This document shows positions 9,058 through 17,264 of a stretch of DNA of 64,000 nucleotides, piece by piece. The notes below the pieces were generated by a model. The model saw nothing but the letters and a program-made list of their open reading frames with translations. It did no database searches and was not told the DNA's origin. Each line of letters opens with the position of its first letter. Within the stretch, counting starts at the first letter, position 1. The position numbers and the translations under genes were made by a program. The DNA is taken from contig NZ_FNJA01000003.1 in NCBI RefSeq assembly GCF_900104385.1, positions 552,918-616,917 on the forward strand, read 5' to 3'. Source of the DNA: Rhodoferax sp. OV413 (GTDB lineage Bacteria > Pseudomonadota > Gammaproteobacteria > Burkholderiales > Burkholderiaceae_C).

Positions 9058-9117
9058 AAGACAGTTGCGTCCCTTGGCCTCTGTCTTGCTTTTCTCTCGT
9101 TCATCTCAGGAGTTCCC

Positions 9118-10758
9118 ATGCAAATGCCAAACCGCCGTTTCACCCTGCTCTTGCTGGTCGCCGCCCTGGCAGGCTGCTCGTCCATGGGGCCCAAGGGCCC
9201 GGAAAAAGACAAGACCTACAACATCACCATCCTGCACACCAATGACCACCACGGCCATTTCTGGAAGAACAGCGATGGCGAATACGGCCTGTCGGCCCAG
9301 AAAACCGTGGTCGACCAGGTACGGGCCGAGGTGACGGCGGCCGGCGGCTCGGTGCTGCTGCTGAGCGGCGGCGACATCAATACCGGCGTACCCGAATCCG
9401 ACCTGCAAGACGCCGTGCCCGACTTCAAGGGCATGAACCTGCTGGGCTTCGATGCCATGGCCGTGGGCAACCACGAGTTCGACAAGCCGCGCGTCGTGCT
9501 GAAGATGCAGCGCGACCTGGCCACCTTCCCCATGCTGTCGGCCAATATCTACGACAACGGCCAGCGCATGTTTGCGCCCTACAAGATCTTCAACGTCGGC
9601 GGTGTCCGCGTCGGCGTGATGGGCCTGACCACCGAAGACACCTACAAGATGGTGCACCCCGACAACGTCAAGGGCGTCGAATTCCGCAGCGTGATTGCCG
9701 AAGCCAATAAGGTCGTGCCCGAGCTGCGCAGCAAGGCCGACGTGGTGATCGCCGCCACCCACATGGGCCACTACACCAACGGCAACCACGGCACCCAGGC
9801 CGAGGGCGATGTGGAGATGGCCCGCGCCGTCAAGGGCATCGACCTGGTGGTCGGCGGCCACTCGCAAAACCCGGTCTGCATGAAGGCCGAAAACGTGCGC
9901 GACGACGCCTACGTGCCCGGCACCGCCTGCGCCCCGGACCGACAAAACGGCACCTGGATCGTGCAAGCCCACGAATGGGGCAAATACGTGGGCCGGGCCG
10001 ACTTCAGCTACCGCAACGGCGAGTTCAAGCTGGTCAAGTACGCGCTGATCCCGATCAACCTGAAAAAGACCGTCAAGACCGACGATGGCAAGACCGCCAA
10101 GGTGGTCTACACCACGGAAATCGCCGAAAACAAGGAAATGCTGGCCCTGCTCACGCCGTACCAGAACATCGGCCAGGAAAAGCTGGGCATCACCGTGGGT
10201 AGCAGCGATGTGCGCATCGAAGGCGACCGCAGCGTGATCCGCGCCCAGCCGGCCGCCATGGGCGTGCTGGTCGGGCTGTCGATGATGGACAAGACCAAGG
10301 CCGACTTCTCTGTCGTCAATGCCGGTGGCGTGCGCGACTCGCTGCCCGCCGGCCCGCTGACCTACAAGGACGTGCTCAAGGTCCAGCCGTTTGGCAACAC
10401 CATCGCCACCGTGGATCTGACCGGCGCCGAAGTCATGGACTACCTGAATGCCGTGGCCAAGATGTCGGTCGGCTCGGGCGCGTTCTCGCAGTTTGCCGGC
10501 GTGCAGTTGGTCATTACCGGCGGCGTGGTCAGCAACGCCCGCATCCGCGGCGCAGCCGTAGACCCCACCAAAACCTACCGCCTGGTAATCAACAACTTCC
10601 AGGCCGTGGGCGGCGACGGCTACCCCAAGATGCTGGCCCACAAAACCTATGTGGACACCGGCTTCGTCGACGCCGACGTGCTGCGCAGCTTTATCACCAG
10701 CCGCAGCCCGCTGAAGGCCGCCGACTTCGCCCCCGGTGACGCGGTGGTGCGCAAGTAA
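9118..10758 (+). CDS. Bifunctional metallophosphatase/5'-nucleotidase lipoprotein
   Basis: The 546-residue protein starts with a lipoprotein signal peptide ending in LAGC (cysteine near residue 22). The metallophosphatase domain follows, with ILHTNDHHGHF, SGGDINTGVPESD and VGNHEFD supplying the two-metal site. A C-terminal 5'-nucleotidase substrate domain has NAGGVRDSLPAG and NNFQAVGGDGYP. It dephosphorylates extracellular or periplasmic nucleotides to nucleosides, which the upstream importer could take up. The ATG at 9118 is chosen because AGGAG lies five bases before it and the signal peptide begins there; the open frame extends upstream without meaning. It is a separate transcription unit or a distal part of the salvage operon, behind a family-B repeat. 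Confidence 0.93.
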   Translation: MQMPNRRFTLLLLVAALAGCSSMGPKGPEKDKTYNITILHTNDHHGHFWKNSDGEYGLSAQKTVVDQVRAEVTAAGGSVLLLSGGDINTGVPESDLQDAVPDFKGMNLLGFDAMAVGNHEFDKPRVVLKMQRDLATFPMLSANIYDNGQRMFAPYKIFNVGGVRVGVMGLTTEDTYKMVHPDNVKGVEFRSVIAEANKVVPELRSKADVVIAATHMGHYTNGNHGTQAEGDVEMARAVKGIDLVVGGHSQNPVCMKAENVRDDAYVPGTACAPDRQNGTWIVQAHEWGKYVGRADFSYRNGEFKLVKYALIPINLKKTVKTDDGKTAKVVYTTEIAENKEMLALLTPYQNIGQEKLGITVGSSDVRIEGDRSVIRAQPAAMGVLVGLSMMDKTKADFSVVNAGGVRDSLPAGPLTYKDVLKVQPFGNTIATVDLTGAEVMDYLNAVAKMSVGSGAFSQFAGVQLVITGGVVSNARIRGAAVDPTKTYRLVINNFQAVGGDGYPKMLAHKTYVDTGFVDADVLRSFITSRSPLKAADFAPGDAVVRK

Positions 10759-10759
10759 G

Positions 10760-10827
10760 CGATTTATAAAAAATCGGCTGCTGGCGCATATTCCACCTGC
10801 GCCAGCAGCTATTTATTTAATAGCAAA
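10760..10827 (+). repeat. Family-A hairpin repeat, copy A1
   Basis: Directly after the 5'-nucleotidase stop. An A/T tract (ATTTATAAAAAAT) leads into a perfect 12-bp stem GCTGCTGGCGCA/TGCGCCAGCAGC (10777-10788 with 10798-10809) and the tail AGCTATTTATTTAATAGC, itself a small hairpin. This is the clearest copy of the family and probably works as a transcription terminator or mRNA 3' end. Confidence 0.9.
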
Positions 10828-10913
10828 ACAAGTTCCAGGGCGCCAGGCCTCATAATCGAGCGCCTGCCGTGTGCCATCCAACCAGGATGGCAACGGTCTC
10901 TCAAAGGCACTCT

Positions 10914-11219
10914 GTGAAGAAAACGTTCCCCCTGGACATCGAAGGCAAGCACCGCGACCGCGTGCTGGATGCCACCAAACACGAAATCCGCAAATACATC
11001 AAACGCCAGCTGCGCGTCCCCCTGCCCGAAGGCGTGGACTACTGGGACTGGGATTGCCGCTTTGGCAGCAGCGCCGACACCGCCGTGGTCGCGCACTATG
11101 CCGCCATCACCAAGCTGATCGACGAGATCGCCGCTACTGGCGCGCCCTCGTTTTACATCGAGCTGGTGGCCAAGAACGGTGTGCGCAGCGCCAAACCGGC
11201 AGCCCCCGCACAAGACTGA
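10914..11219 (+). CDS. Small conserved protein, DUF6172-like
   Basis: The 101-residue protein begins VKKTFPLDIEGKHRDRVLDA. The GTG at 10914 is preceded by AAAGG six bases away; an upstream in-frame ATG at 10887 would add nine residues with no family support. The sequence is basic early (KHEIRKYIKRQLR), then has WDWDCRFG, and resembles proteins I recall as DUF6172, which have no known function. No signal peptide or membrane segment is seen. It is followed five bases later by another small gene, probably co-transcribed. The gene is secure; the function is unknown. Confidence 0.72.
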   Translation: MKKTFPLDIEGKHRDRVLDATKHEIRKYIKRQLRVPLPEGVDYWDWDCRFGSSADTAVVAHYAAITKLIDEIAATGAPSFYIELVAKNGVRSAKPAAPAQD

Positions 11220-11224
11220 ACCGC

Positions 11225-11587
11225 ATGCTCTACCTCGACTTTGACTACAGCGAAGACGAGCTAGGCTGTGGCACGTTCGAGGCCATGGCCTCGACGCGGC
11301 CCGAGCAGGTGCCGGCGGTGCGGCAAGAGGTCAAACAGGTGTTGGACTGGGCGCACACGTCCTTCCCCGGCATGCGCGCCCCGCTGGACGATGGCGGCGA
11401 GTGGGACTTCTACCTGCACGGCCAGCAGGAATGGACGGCCACCGAAGAAATCCACTACGACACGCAGAGCCGCGAGCTGCATGTGCAGCTGGGCCCGCAA
11501 GGCCTGCCGCGGCACACGCTGACCCTGTCGCTATCGGGCACGGCGCAGTTCTGCGACGCGTTCCGCCAGCAGTTCTTGACCGACTAG
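11225..11587 (+). CDS. Hypothetical protein of 120 residues
   Basis: The gene starts at the ATG at 11225, five bases after the preceding small gene, and ends at 11587, three bases short of the convergent metF stop. The protein is acidic (MLYLDFDYSEDELG...), rich in glutamate and tryptophan, and has no signal peptide, membrane segment or motif that I recognise. Codon use follows the neighbouring genes (strong third-position GC), which supports a real gene. It is probably expressed together with the gene before it. Confidence 0.65.
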   Translation: MLYLDFDYSEDELGCGTFEAMASTRPEQVPAVRQEVKQVLDWAHTSFPGMRAPLDDGGEWDFYLHGQQEWTATEEIHYDTQSRELHVQLGPQGLPRHTLTLSLSGTAQFCDAFRQQFLTD

Positions 11588-11590
11588 CGA

Positions 11591-12436
11591 TTAGCCAGGC
11601 AGACCCAGGCGTTTGCCGATTTCCAGCGTAGCCACGCTCTGGTTCATGGTGTAGAAATGCAGACTGGGTGCGCCGCCGGCAATCAGCCGTTCGCACAAAT
11701 CCGTCACCACGTCCAGGCCAAAGGCCTTGATGCTGGCCGTGTCGTCGCCAAAACCTTGCAGGCGCAGGCGTATCCAACGCGGGATCTCGGCGCCGCAGGC
11801 GTCGCTGAAGCGCATCAGCTGCGATGAACTGGAGATCGGCATGATGCCCGGCACGATGGGAATGGTCACGCCCAGCTTGCGCGCGTCTTCCACCAGGCGG
11901 AAGTAGGCGTCGGCGTTGTAGAAATACTGGGTCATCGCCGAGTTCGCCCCCGCATGCACCTTGATGGCAAATGCGTTCAGATCGGCATCGGCCGATTTGG
12001 CCTGGGGGTGCACCTCGGGGTAGCAGGCGACTTCCAGCTGGAAAGCGTCGCCAGTCTCGGCGCGGATGAAGGCCACCAGGTCGCTGGCGTAGTGGAACTC
12101 GCCACCTGCGCCATAGCCGCTGGGCAAATCGCCGCGCAAGGCCACCAGGCGCTTCACGCCCATGGCCTGCAAGGTGGCCAGTTGGGTGCGCACCGTCGCC
12201 TTGGTCGCGCCCACGCAGGAGAAATGGCTGGCGGCAGGCACGCCCTCGCCAAGTATCTCGGCCACAGTGGCAAACGTGCCTTCCTGGGTCGAGCCGCCGG
12301 CGCCGAAGGTGACCGAGCAGAACTCGGGTTTCAGCGCATACAGCGCCTCGCGCACGGTGCGCAGCTTGGCCGCGCCTTCGGGCGTTTTCGGCGGGAAGAA
12401 TTCGAGACTGATGGGTAGATGGGATGCGAGACTCAT
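11591..12436 (-). CDS. metF: Methylenetetrahydrofolate reductase
   Basis: The 281-residue cytoplasmic flavoenzyme reduces 5,10-methylene-THF to 5-methyl-THF, the methyl donor for methionine synthesis. The N-terminus has ISLEFFPPKTPEG, the conserved MetF start with its glutamate, and VTFGAGGSTQEGT follows; both are family signatures. Length matches bacterial MetF (about 280-300). Its ATG overlaps the tlyA stop by four bases (TCAT at 12433-12436), so the two are translationally coupled. With ahcY upstream this is a methyl-cycle cluster. Confidence 0.95.
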   Translation of the reverse strand: MSLASHLPISLEFFPPKTPEGAAKLRTVREALYALKPEFCSVTFGAGGSTQEGTFATVAEILGEGVPAASHFSCVGATKATVRTQLATLQAMGVKRLVALRGDLPSGYGAGGEFHYASDLVAFIRAETGDAFQLEVACYPEVHPQAKSADADLNAFAIKVHAGANSAMTQYFYNADAYFRLVEDARKLGVTIPIVPGIMPISSSSQLMRFSDACGAEIPRWIRLRLQGFGDDTASIKAFGLDVVTDLCERLIAGGAPSLHFYTMNQSVATLEIGKRLGLPG

Positions 12437-13449
12437 GCGCCACTCGTTTTTGCAAAAATAAAATATTCACGGTTGCCGTCGCCGCCGACCACGGCGCTGT
12501 CAAACCAGTCCAGCACCTCCAGGCCGACGTCGGCGCAGCACTGGCGCAAACGCGCTTCGACAACACCGTACATGGCTTCGTCGCGCACGATGCCGCCCTT
12601 GCCGACCTGGCCGGGCTGCAGTTCGAACTGCGGCTTGACCAGCATCAGCAAACGGCTGTCCGGGTTCAGCAGCGGCACGAGCGCCGGCAAGATCAGCGTC
12701 AGCGAAATGAACGACACATCGCCCGTCACCAGGTCGAACTCCGGGTCGGTGTCCACACCGTCCAAGCCGGCTTTGCGGCGGTTCCGGCGCGGGTGGGGTG
12801 CCGCATCGGCTGCGGGGTCCGCATCCAGAGGCCGCGCGTTCACCTTGCCCGTTGCCTGCGCAATATGCGCCTCGACCTCGGCATCGTCGGCATCGTCGCT
12901 GTCGTCGTAGTCGGTGACTTCGCCTCCACCGCGCATCCAGCTGTAGGGCGCCTCAGGCTCCGGGTCGTCCACCGCGGGTGGCTCCCAGTGTTCGGACAGC
13001 ACCATTTCGCAGGCTTCCTGCAGCGATTCAGGCGTGAGCGAACGGGCGTTCAGTCCTTCCACGCACAGCACCCGCAGGTCGCCACGCAGCTTGGGGTGCA
13101 ACTGGCCATGGCCTACGTCCACACCGGTGACCTGGGCCGCACCGGCCTGCAGCAGGCAGTCGGTGAAACCGCCGGTGGACTGGCCCACGTCCAGCACCTT
13201 GCAGTCGGTCACGTCCAGGCTCAGGTGCTTCAGTGCGGCTTCCAGCTTGAGCCCGCCACGCGACACATAGCGCGCCTCGGCGTCGTCGAGCAACTCGATC
13301 TTGGCGTCGGTCGGAATGTCGTCCTTGTTCTTGGCGACATCACGCCATTTGATGCCGTCGAACCAGCGCATGCCCCCGGTGATCAGGCGCACGGCCTGGG
13401 AGCGGGATGCGGCCAGGCCGCGTTCTACAAGTAATTGGTCAGCGCGCAT
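12433..13449 (-). CDS. tlyA: TlyA-family rRNA 2'-O-methyltransferase with acidic insertion
   Basis: The 338-residue protein has an N-terminal S4 RNA-binding domain (about 1-60, MRADQLLVERGLAASRSQA) and a Rossmann FtsJ-like methyltransferase domain with VLDVGQSTGGFTDCLL as the SAM motif (about 85-100). TlyA proteins 2'-O-methylate ribosomal RNA cytidines; older annotations say hemolysin. Family members are usually about 250-270 residues. The excess is an insertion at roughly residues 155-235, very acidic (YDDSDDADDAEVEAH) and then basic, lying in frame between conserved parts. It starts 20 bp after the ahcY terminator, with a GGAG ribosome site, and is coupled to metF. Confidence 0.88.
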   Translation of the reverse strand: MRADQLLVERGLAASRSQAVRLITGGMRWFDGIKWRDVAKNKDDIPTDAKIELLDDAEARYVSRGGLKLEAALKHLSLDVTDCKVLDVGQSTGGFTDCLLQAGAAQVTGVDVGHGQLHPKLRGDLRVLCVEGLNARSLTPESLQEACEMVLSEHWEPPAVDDPEPEAPYSWMRGGGEVTDYDDSDDADDAEVEAHIAQATGKVNARPLDADPAADAAPHPRRNRRKAGLDGVDTDPEFDLVTGDVSFISLTLILPALVPLLNPDSRLLMLVKPQFELQPGQVGKGGIVRDEAMYGVVEARLRQCCADVGLEVLDWFDSAVVGGDGNREYFIFAKTSGA

Positions 13450-13469
13450 CGGGCTCCGAAGGTGAAGGT

Positions 13470-13495
13470 AAAAACTCCCCCGGGATGCGGGGGAG
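13470..13495 (-). terminator. Intrinsic terminator after ahcY
   Basis: On the minus strand the sequence reads CTCCCCC-GCATCCC-GGGGGAG followed immediately by TTTTT: a 7-bp GC stem and a U-tract, a textbook Rho-independent terminator. It lies 9 bp after the ahcY stop and 20 bp before the tlyA start. It should stop or attenuate transcription from the SAH-controlled promoter before tlyA-metF. Confidence 0.9.
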
Positions 13496-13503
13496 CGGAC
13501 GCT

Positions 13504-14937
13504 TTAGTAGCGGTAGGTTTCGGCCTTGTAGGGGCCGTTTTTGGAGACGCCGATGTAGGCAGCTTGCTCGTCGGTCAGCTCGGTCAGCTGGGCGCCGACC
13601 TTCTTCAGGTGCAGGCGCGCCACCTTCTCGTCCAGGTGCTTGGGCAGCACATAGACCTTGCCGGCTTCGTAGGCGTCCTTCTTGGTGAACAGCTCGATCT
13701 GGGCGATGGTCTGGTTGGCAAAGCTGGCCGACATCACAAAACTCGGGTGGCCGGTGCCGCAGCCCAGGTTCACCAAACGGCCCTTGGCCAGCAGGATGAT
13801 CTTCTTGCCGTCAGGAAACTTGATGTGGTCGACTTGCGGCTTGATTTCTTCCCACTCGTATTGCTCGATCGCCGCGACTTCGATTTCGTTGTCGAAGTGG
13901 CCGATGTTGCAGACGATGGCCTGGTCCTTCATCTTCAGCATGTGGGCGTGGGTTATGACGCTCTTGTTGCCGGTGGTGGTGACGAAGATGTCGGCGTGTT
14001 CACACGCGTAGTCCATGGTCACGACGCGGTAGCCTTCCATCGCGGCCTGCAGGGCGTTGATCGGGTCGATTTCGGTCACCCACACCTGGGCGCTCAGCGC
14101 GCGCAGTGCCTGGGCCGAGCCCTTGCCCACGTCGCCGTAGCCGGCCACGCATGCCACCTTGCCGGCGATCATCACGTCGGTGGCGCGCTTGATGCCGTCC
14201 ACCAGGGATTCGCGGCAGCCGTACAGGTTGTCGAACTTGCTCTTGGTCACCGAGTCATTCACGTTGATGGCGCGGAACAGCAGCGTGCCCTTGGCCGACA
14301 TTTCGTTCAGGCGGTGCACGCCGGTGGTGGTTTCTTCGGTCACGCCGATGATCTCGGCCGACTTGCGGGTGTACCAGGTAGGGTCCACAGCCAGCTTGGC
14401 CTTGATGGCGGCAAACAGCAGGGTTTCTTCTTCGCTGGTCGGGTTGCCGACGACGCTGATGTCCTTCTCGGCGCGTTGGCCCAGGTGCATCAGCAAGGTG
14501 GCGTCGCCGCCGTCGTCCAGGATCATGTTCGGGCCTTCACCGGGCGTGCCCTTGGCGCCGAAGTCGAAGATGCTGTGGGTGTAGTCCCAGTAGTCTTTCA
14601 GCGACTCGCCCTTGATGGCGAACACCGGCGTGCCGGCGGCGGCAATCGCGGCGGCAGCGTGGTCTTGGGTCGAGAAGATGTTGCACGAAGCCCAGCGCAC
14701 GGTGGCGCCCAGGGCTTGCAGGGTTTCGATCAGCACGGCGGTCTGGATCGTCATGTGCAGCGAACCGGTGATGCGTGCGCCCTTCAGCGGCTGGGCTGCG
14801 GCGAACTCTTCGCGGATGGCCATCAGGCCGGGCATTTCGGTTTCGGCAATGCGGATTTCGCGCTGGCCCCAGGCAGCAAGGCTCAGGTCGGCAATGGCTT
14901 GGTCGGCGGTCAGGATGGGTTTGAGAACTGCGTTCAT
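13504..14937 (-). CDS. ahcY: Adenosylhomocysteinase (S-adenosylhomocysteine hydrolase)
   Basis: The 477-residue NAD-dependent cytoplasmic enzyme splits S-adenosylhomocysteine to homocysteine and adenosine, removing the product inhibitor of methyltransferases. Motifs include the NAD loop [32 protein letters not shown] in the substrate domain, and the C-terminal [12 protein letters not shown], with lysine and tyrosine reaching the partner NAD site. The ATG at 14937 has GGAG seven bases upstream; an in-frame ATG nine codons earlier lacks one. An SAH riboswitch precedes it and an intrinsic terminator follows. Confidence 0.97.
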   Translation of the reverse strand: MNAVLKPILTADQAIADLSLAAWGQREIRIAETEMPGLMAIREEFAAAQPLKGARITGSLHMTIQTAVLIETLQALGATVRWASCNIFSTQDHAAAAIAAAGTPVFAIKGESLKDYWDYTHSIFDFGAKGTPGEGPNMILDDGGDATLLMHLGQRAEKDISVVGNPTSEEETLLFAAIKAKLAVDPTWYTRKSAEIIGVTEETTTGVHRLNEMSAKGTLLFRAINVNDSVTKSKFDNLYGCRESLVDGIKRATDVMIAGKVACVAGYGDVGKGSAQALRALSAQVWVTEIDPINALQAAMEGYRVVTMDYACEHADIFVTTTGNKSVITHAHMLKMKDQAIVCNIGHFDNEIEVAAIEQYEWEEIKPQVDHIKFPDGKKIILLAKGRLVNLGCGTGHPSFVMSASFANQTIAQIELFTKKDAYEAGKVYVLPKHLDEKVARLHLKKVGAQLTELTDEQAAYIGVSKNGPYKAETYRY

Positions 14938-15029
14938 GGTGGGCTCCAAAACAGGTTGGTACATGTTGGTAGGGCCACTGCGCAGACGGTGAACCGGGAC
15001 TCACCCGAATCTCAGCCTAGCAGGCAGTG

Positions 15030-15118
15030 GGTGAGCGCGGTTATCACTTGATGGACGGTTTCCGAGCCTCACACCCGTACCTGTGTGCCAGGCCAGGGGT
15101 TGCAGCGCTCCTCGGAGG
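15030..15118 (-). promoter_or_regulatory. SAH riboswitch upstream of ahcY
   Basis: The minus-strand leader matches the SAH riboswitch consensus. TCCGAG (15116-15111) pairs with CTCGGA (15066-15061) as P1. GAGCGC (15110-15105) pairs with GCGCTC (15038-15033) as the pseudoknot. CACAC/GTGTG forms an internal hairpin, and the conserved GAGGAGCGCTGCAAC and GAGGCTCGG blocks are present. SAH binding is known to raise ahcY expression in this class. Downstream, CCACTGC (15030-15024) can pair with GCAGTGG (14981-14975), a possible expression platform. Confidence 0.95.
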
Positions 15119-15123
15119 GGTGG

Positions 15124-15129
15124 ATTATA
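15124..15129 (-). promoter_or_regulatory. -10 element of the ahcY promoter
   Basis: A perfect TATAAT on the minus strand ends six bases before the 5' boundary of the SAH riboswitch, so transcription would begin at about 15117, exactly where the aptamer starts. No good -35 hexamer is seen 16-18 bp upstream. Confidence 0.7.
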
Positions 15130-15170
15130 CGTAGAGCCGCGCGGCCGGGGCCGCCGTTACACATCGGCCC

Positions 15171-15839
15171 TCACCAGCCCGCATAGGGCCGGCCGTCGTG
15201 GTGCAGAAAACGGCCCCGGTCGGCCGGTGTGGCGGCGGCCAAGGTGTTGCGCATGGCAGCCACGCTGTCCTGCACCGTCAAGCGTGCGCCCGGCCCGCCC
15301 ATATCGGTCTGCACCCAGCCCGGGCACAGCGCCAGCAGGGTGGCGCGCGGATAGTCGTGCTGGGCCGCAGCCACCGCCATGTTCAGCGCCGCCTTGCTGA
15401 CGCGGTAGGCCCAGACGTCGCTGGACGACACATCCCCAATCTGCCCCATGCCACTGCTGATGAAGGCGAACACGCCACCGGCCTCCTCCACCAATGGCGC
15501 CACCTGCGGAATCGCCTGCATCGCGCCCAGCACATTGGTGTGCATCACGCGGTCGAAGGCCTCGCGCGTCGGCGGCGACGTGGCGCGGCCCTCGGCATAC
15601 ACGCCGGCCACGTAAACGGCGGTGTCAATCTTTTCGCCGTCCAGCAGCCAGGCCAGGCCGCTGACACTGGCCGGATCGGCCACGTCCAGCCGCTGCGGCT
15701 CGGCCCCCAGCGCCTTCAGCCGGGCCAGGCCAGCGGCATCGCGGGCGGTGGCGATCACGCGGTGGCCTGCCGCCAAGTACTGGCGCGCAAACTCCAGGCC
15801 GATACCGCGCGACGCGCCAAGAATGAGGATGTGGGCCAT
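15171..15839 (-). CDS. Short-chain dehydrogenase/reductase
   Basis: The 222-residue classical SDR has the cofactor loop LILGASRGIGLEFARQYL at the N-terminus, catalytic serine in FISSGMGQ and the active pair YRVSKAALN (YxxxK). The dinucleotide domain followed by CPGWVQTDMGG at the C-terminal end is typical of carbonyl-reductase or CsgA-like SDRs of unknown substrate. The start at 15839 is chosen because the Rossmann fold begins there and AGGAA lies upstream; an earlier ATG adds ten residues. It stands alone, divergent from nothing obvious, just beyond the ahcY promoter. Confidence 0.87.
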   Translation of the reverse strand: MAHILILGASRGIGLEFARQYLAAGHRVIATARDAAGLARLKALGAEPQRLDVADPASVSGLAWLLDGEKIDTAVYVAGVYAEGRATSPPTREAFDRVMHTNVLGAMQAIPQVAPLVEEAGGVFAFISSGMGQIGDVSSSDVWAYRVSKAALNMAVAAAQHDYPRATLLALCPGWVQTDMGGPGARLTVQDSVAAMRNTLAAATPADRGRFLHHDGRPYAGW

Positions 15840-15904
15840 GGCCAGGTTCCTGTGTGCAAAAACCGGCATCGTAGGCCAAGTAGGCTACGCGCAGAGAATT
15901 TAAA

Positions 15905-15962
15905 CAAAATAGGCCTCTGGCGCATATGGAATCAGCGCTAGCAGCTACGCTATCTATAGCAA
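15905..15962 (+). repeat. Family-A hairpin repeat, copy A2
   Basis: The sequence CTGGCGCATATGGAATCAGCGCTAGCAGCTA...CTATAGC matches family A but with a decayed stem. It lies between the SDR gene and the end of the thiolase gene. The thiolase stop codon and last two leucine codons (TTG CTA TAG on the minus strand) lie within the AATAGC-like tail of the repeat. Confidence 0.8.
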
Positions 15963-17147
15963 CTCCAGCGCCATTGCCGTGGCCTCACCGCCGCCTATGC
16001 ACAGCGTGGCGACGCCGCGGCGCAGGCCGCGCGCGCGCAAGGCGTACAGCAGGGTGACCAGAATCCGCGCGCCGCTGGCGCCGATAGGGTGGCCTAGCGC
16101 GCAGGCGCCGCCGTGCACGTTGACGATGCTGTGCGCAATATCCAACTCGGCCATCAGCGCCATCGGCACCACGGCGAAAGCCTCGTTCACCTCCCACAGG
16201 TCCACATCGGCGACGCTCCAGCCGGTCTGGGCCAGCAGCTTCTGCACCGCGCCCAGCGGCGCCGTGGCAAACCATTCGGGCGCCTGCGCATGGGTAGCAT
16301 GGCCAACGACCCGGGCCAGCGGCTGTGCGCCCAGGCGCTGGGCGGTAGAGGCCAAGGCCAGCACAAGGGCCGCAGCGCCGTCGTTGATCGACGAGCTGGA
16401 GGCGGCGGTGATGCTGCCGTCCTTCTTGAATGCTGGCCGCAACGTGGGAATCTTGTCGAGTCGGATCTTGCCCGGGCCTTCGTCTATGGACACCAGCGTG
16501 TCGCCGTTACGGCCGGGCACGGTCACCGGCGTAATCTCGGCCGCAAACGCCCCCGAGGTGATGGCCGCCTGGGCGCGCTGCACGCTGGTGGTGGCAAAAG
16601 AGTCCTGCGCCGCGCGGGTGAAGCCGTATTTGGCCGCGCAGTCTTCGCCGAACGTGCCCATGGAGCGGCCGGGTTGGTAGGCGTCTTCCAGGCCGTCGAG
16701 CATCATGTGGTCCAGCACCTGGCCGTGGCCGATGCGGATGCCGCTGCGGCCCTTGGGCAGCAGGTGCGGCGCGTTGGTCATGCTCTCCATGCCGCCGGCC
16801 AGCATGACGTCGAAGCTGCCGGCGCGCAGCATGTCGTGCGCCAGCATCGCCGCCTTCATGCCCGAGCCGCACATCTTCGACAAAGTCACCGCGCCGCAGC
16901 TCTGCGGCAGACCGCCCTTGAAGGCTGCCTGCCGCGCCGGCGCCTGGCCCTGGCCGGCCATCAGGCAGTTGCCCAGCAGCGCCTCGCCGATGCGTGCCGG
17001 GTCCACCCCGGCACGCGCCACGGCAGCGCGGATCGCCGCGCCACCCAGGTCGTGGGCGGCGAGCGCGGCGAAGTCGCCCTGGAACCCGCCCATGGGCGTG
17101 CGGGCGGCACCTAGGATGACGATGGGATCGGCGGCAGGTATAGACAT
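15954..17147 (-). CDS. Acetyl-CoA acetyltransferase (thiolase)
   Basis: The 397-residue thiolase has the acylation-site cysteine in LSKMCGSGMKAAM (near residue 93), the NEAFAVVPMAL block, the base histidine in GGACALGHPIGASGARI and the second cysteine in TLCIGGGEATAMAL. It catalyses reversible condensation or cleavage of acyl-CoA with acetyl-CoA in the cytoplasm. The ATG at 17147 follows GGAG and begins with the conserved IVILGAARTPMGGF. The gene ends inside a family-A repeat. Degradative and biosynthetic (PhaA-like) roles cannot be separated here, as no other beta-oxidation or PHB gene adjoins. Confidence 0.93.
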   Translation of the reverse strand: MSIPAADPIVILGAARTPMGGFQGDFAALAAHDLGGAAIRAAVARAGVDPARIGEALLGNCLMAGQGQAPARQAAFKGGLPQSCGAVTLSKMCGSGMKAAMLAHDMLRAGSFDVMLAGGMESMTNAPHLLPKGRSGIRIGHGQVLDHMMLDGLEDAYQPGRSMGTFGEDCAAKYGFTRAAQDSFATTSVQRAQAAITSGAFAAEITPVTVPGRNGDTLVSIDEGPGKIRLDKIPTLRPAFKKDGSITAASSSSINDGAAALVLALASTAQRLGAQPLARVVGHATHAQAPEWFATAPLGAVQKLLAQTGWSVADVDLWEVNEAFAVVPMALMAELDIAHSIVNVHGGACALGHPIGASGARILVTLLYALRARGLRRGVATLCIGGGEATAMALELL

Positions 17148-17204
17148 GGTGGGAGCTCCTTTGGGTCCACTGTACGCCGACTCCCGGCACAGAGAGTCAC
17201 TATA

Positions 17205-17250
17205 CATTTGATAGCATATCCCGCAGGATAAATAAGCGCTATCAGCGTAT
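17205..17250. repeat. Family-A-like repeat, degenerate copy A3
   Basis: TTTGATAGCATATCCCGCAGG followed by ATAAATAAGCGCTATCAGCG: the arms TGATAGC (17209-17215) and GCTATCA can pair and resemble the ends of family A, but the central stem is lost. It sits between the thiolase start and the end of the AraC-type gene. Confidence 0.5.
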
Positions 17251-17264
17251 TTCTCTACATAACC

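Noticed and set aside
8479..9117. Upstream extension of the 5'-nucleotidase frame
   Set aside because: It runs through the oxygenase gene in another frame; the lipoprotein signal peptide and AGGAG place the start at 9118.
12433..13449. TlyA insertion as a frameshift artefact
   Set aside because: Conserved S4 and methyltransferase blocks lie in the same frame on both sides and codon bias is unchanged.
13435..15051. Long plus-strand frame opposite ahcY
   Set aside because: Shadow frame; ahcY, its terminator and riboswitch explain the region.
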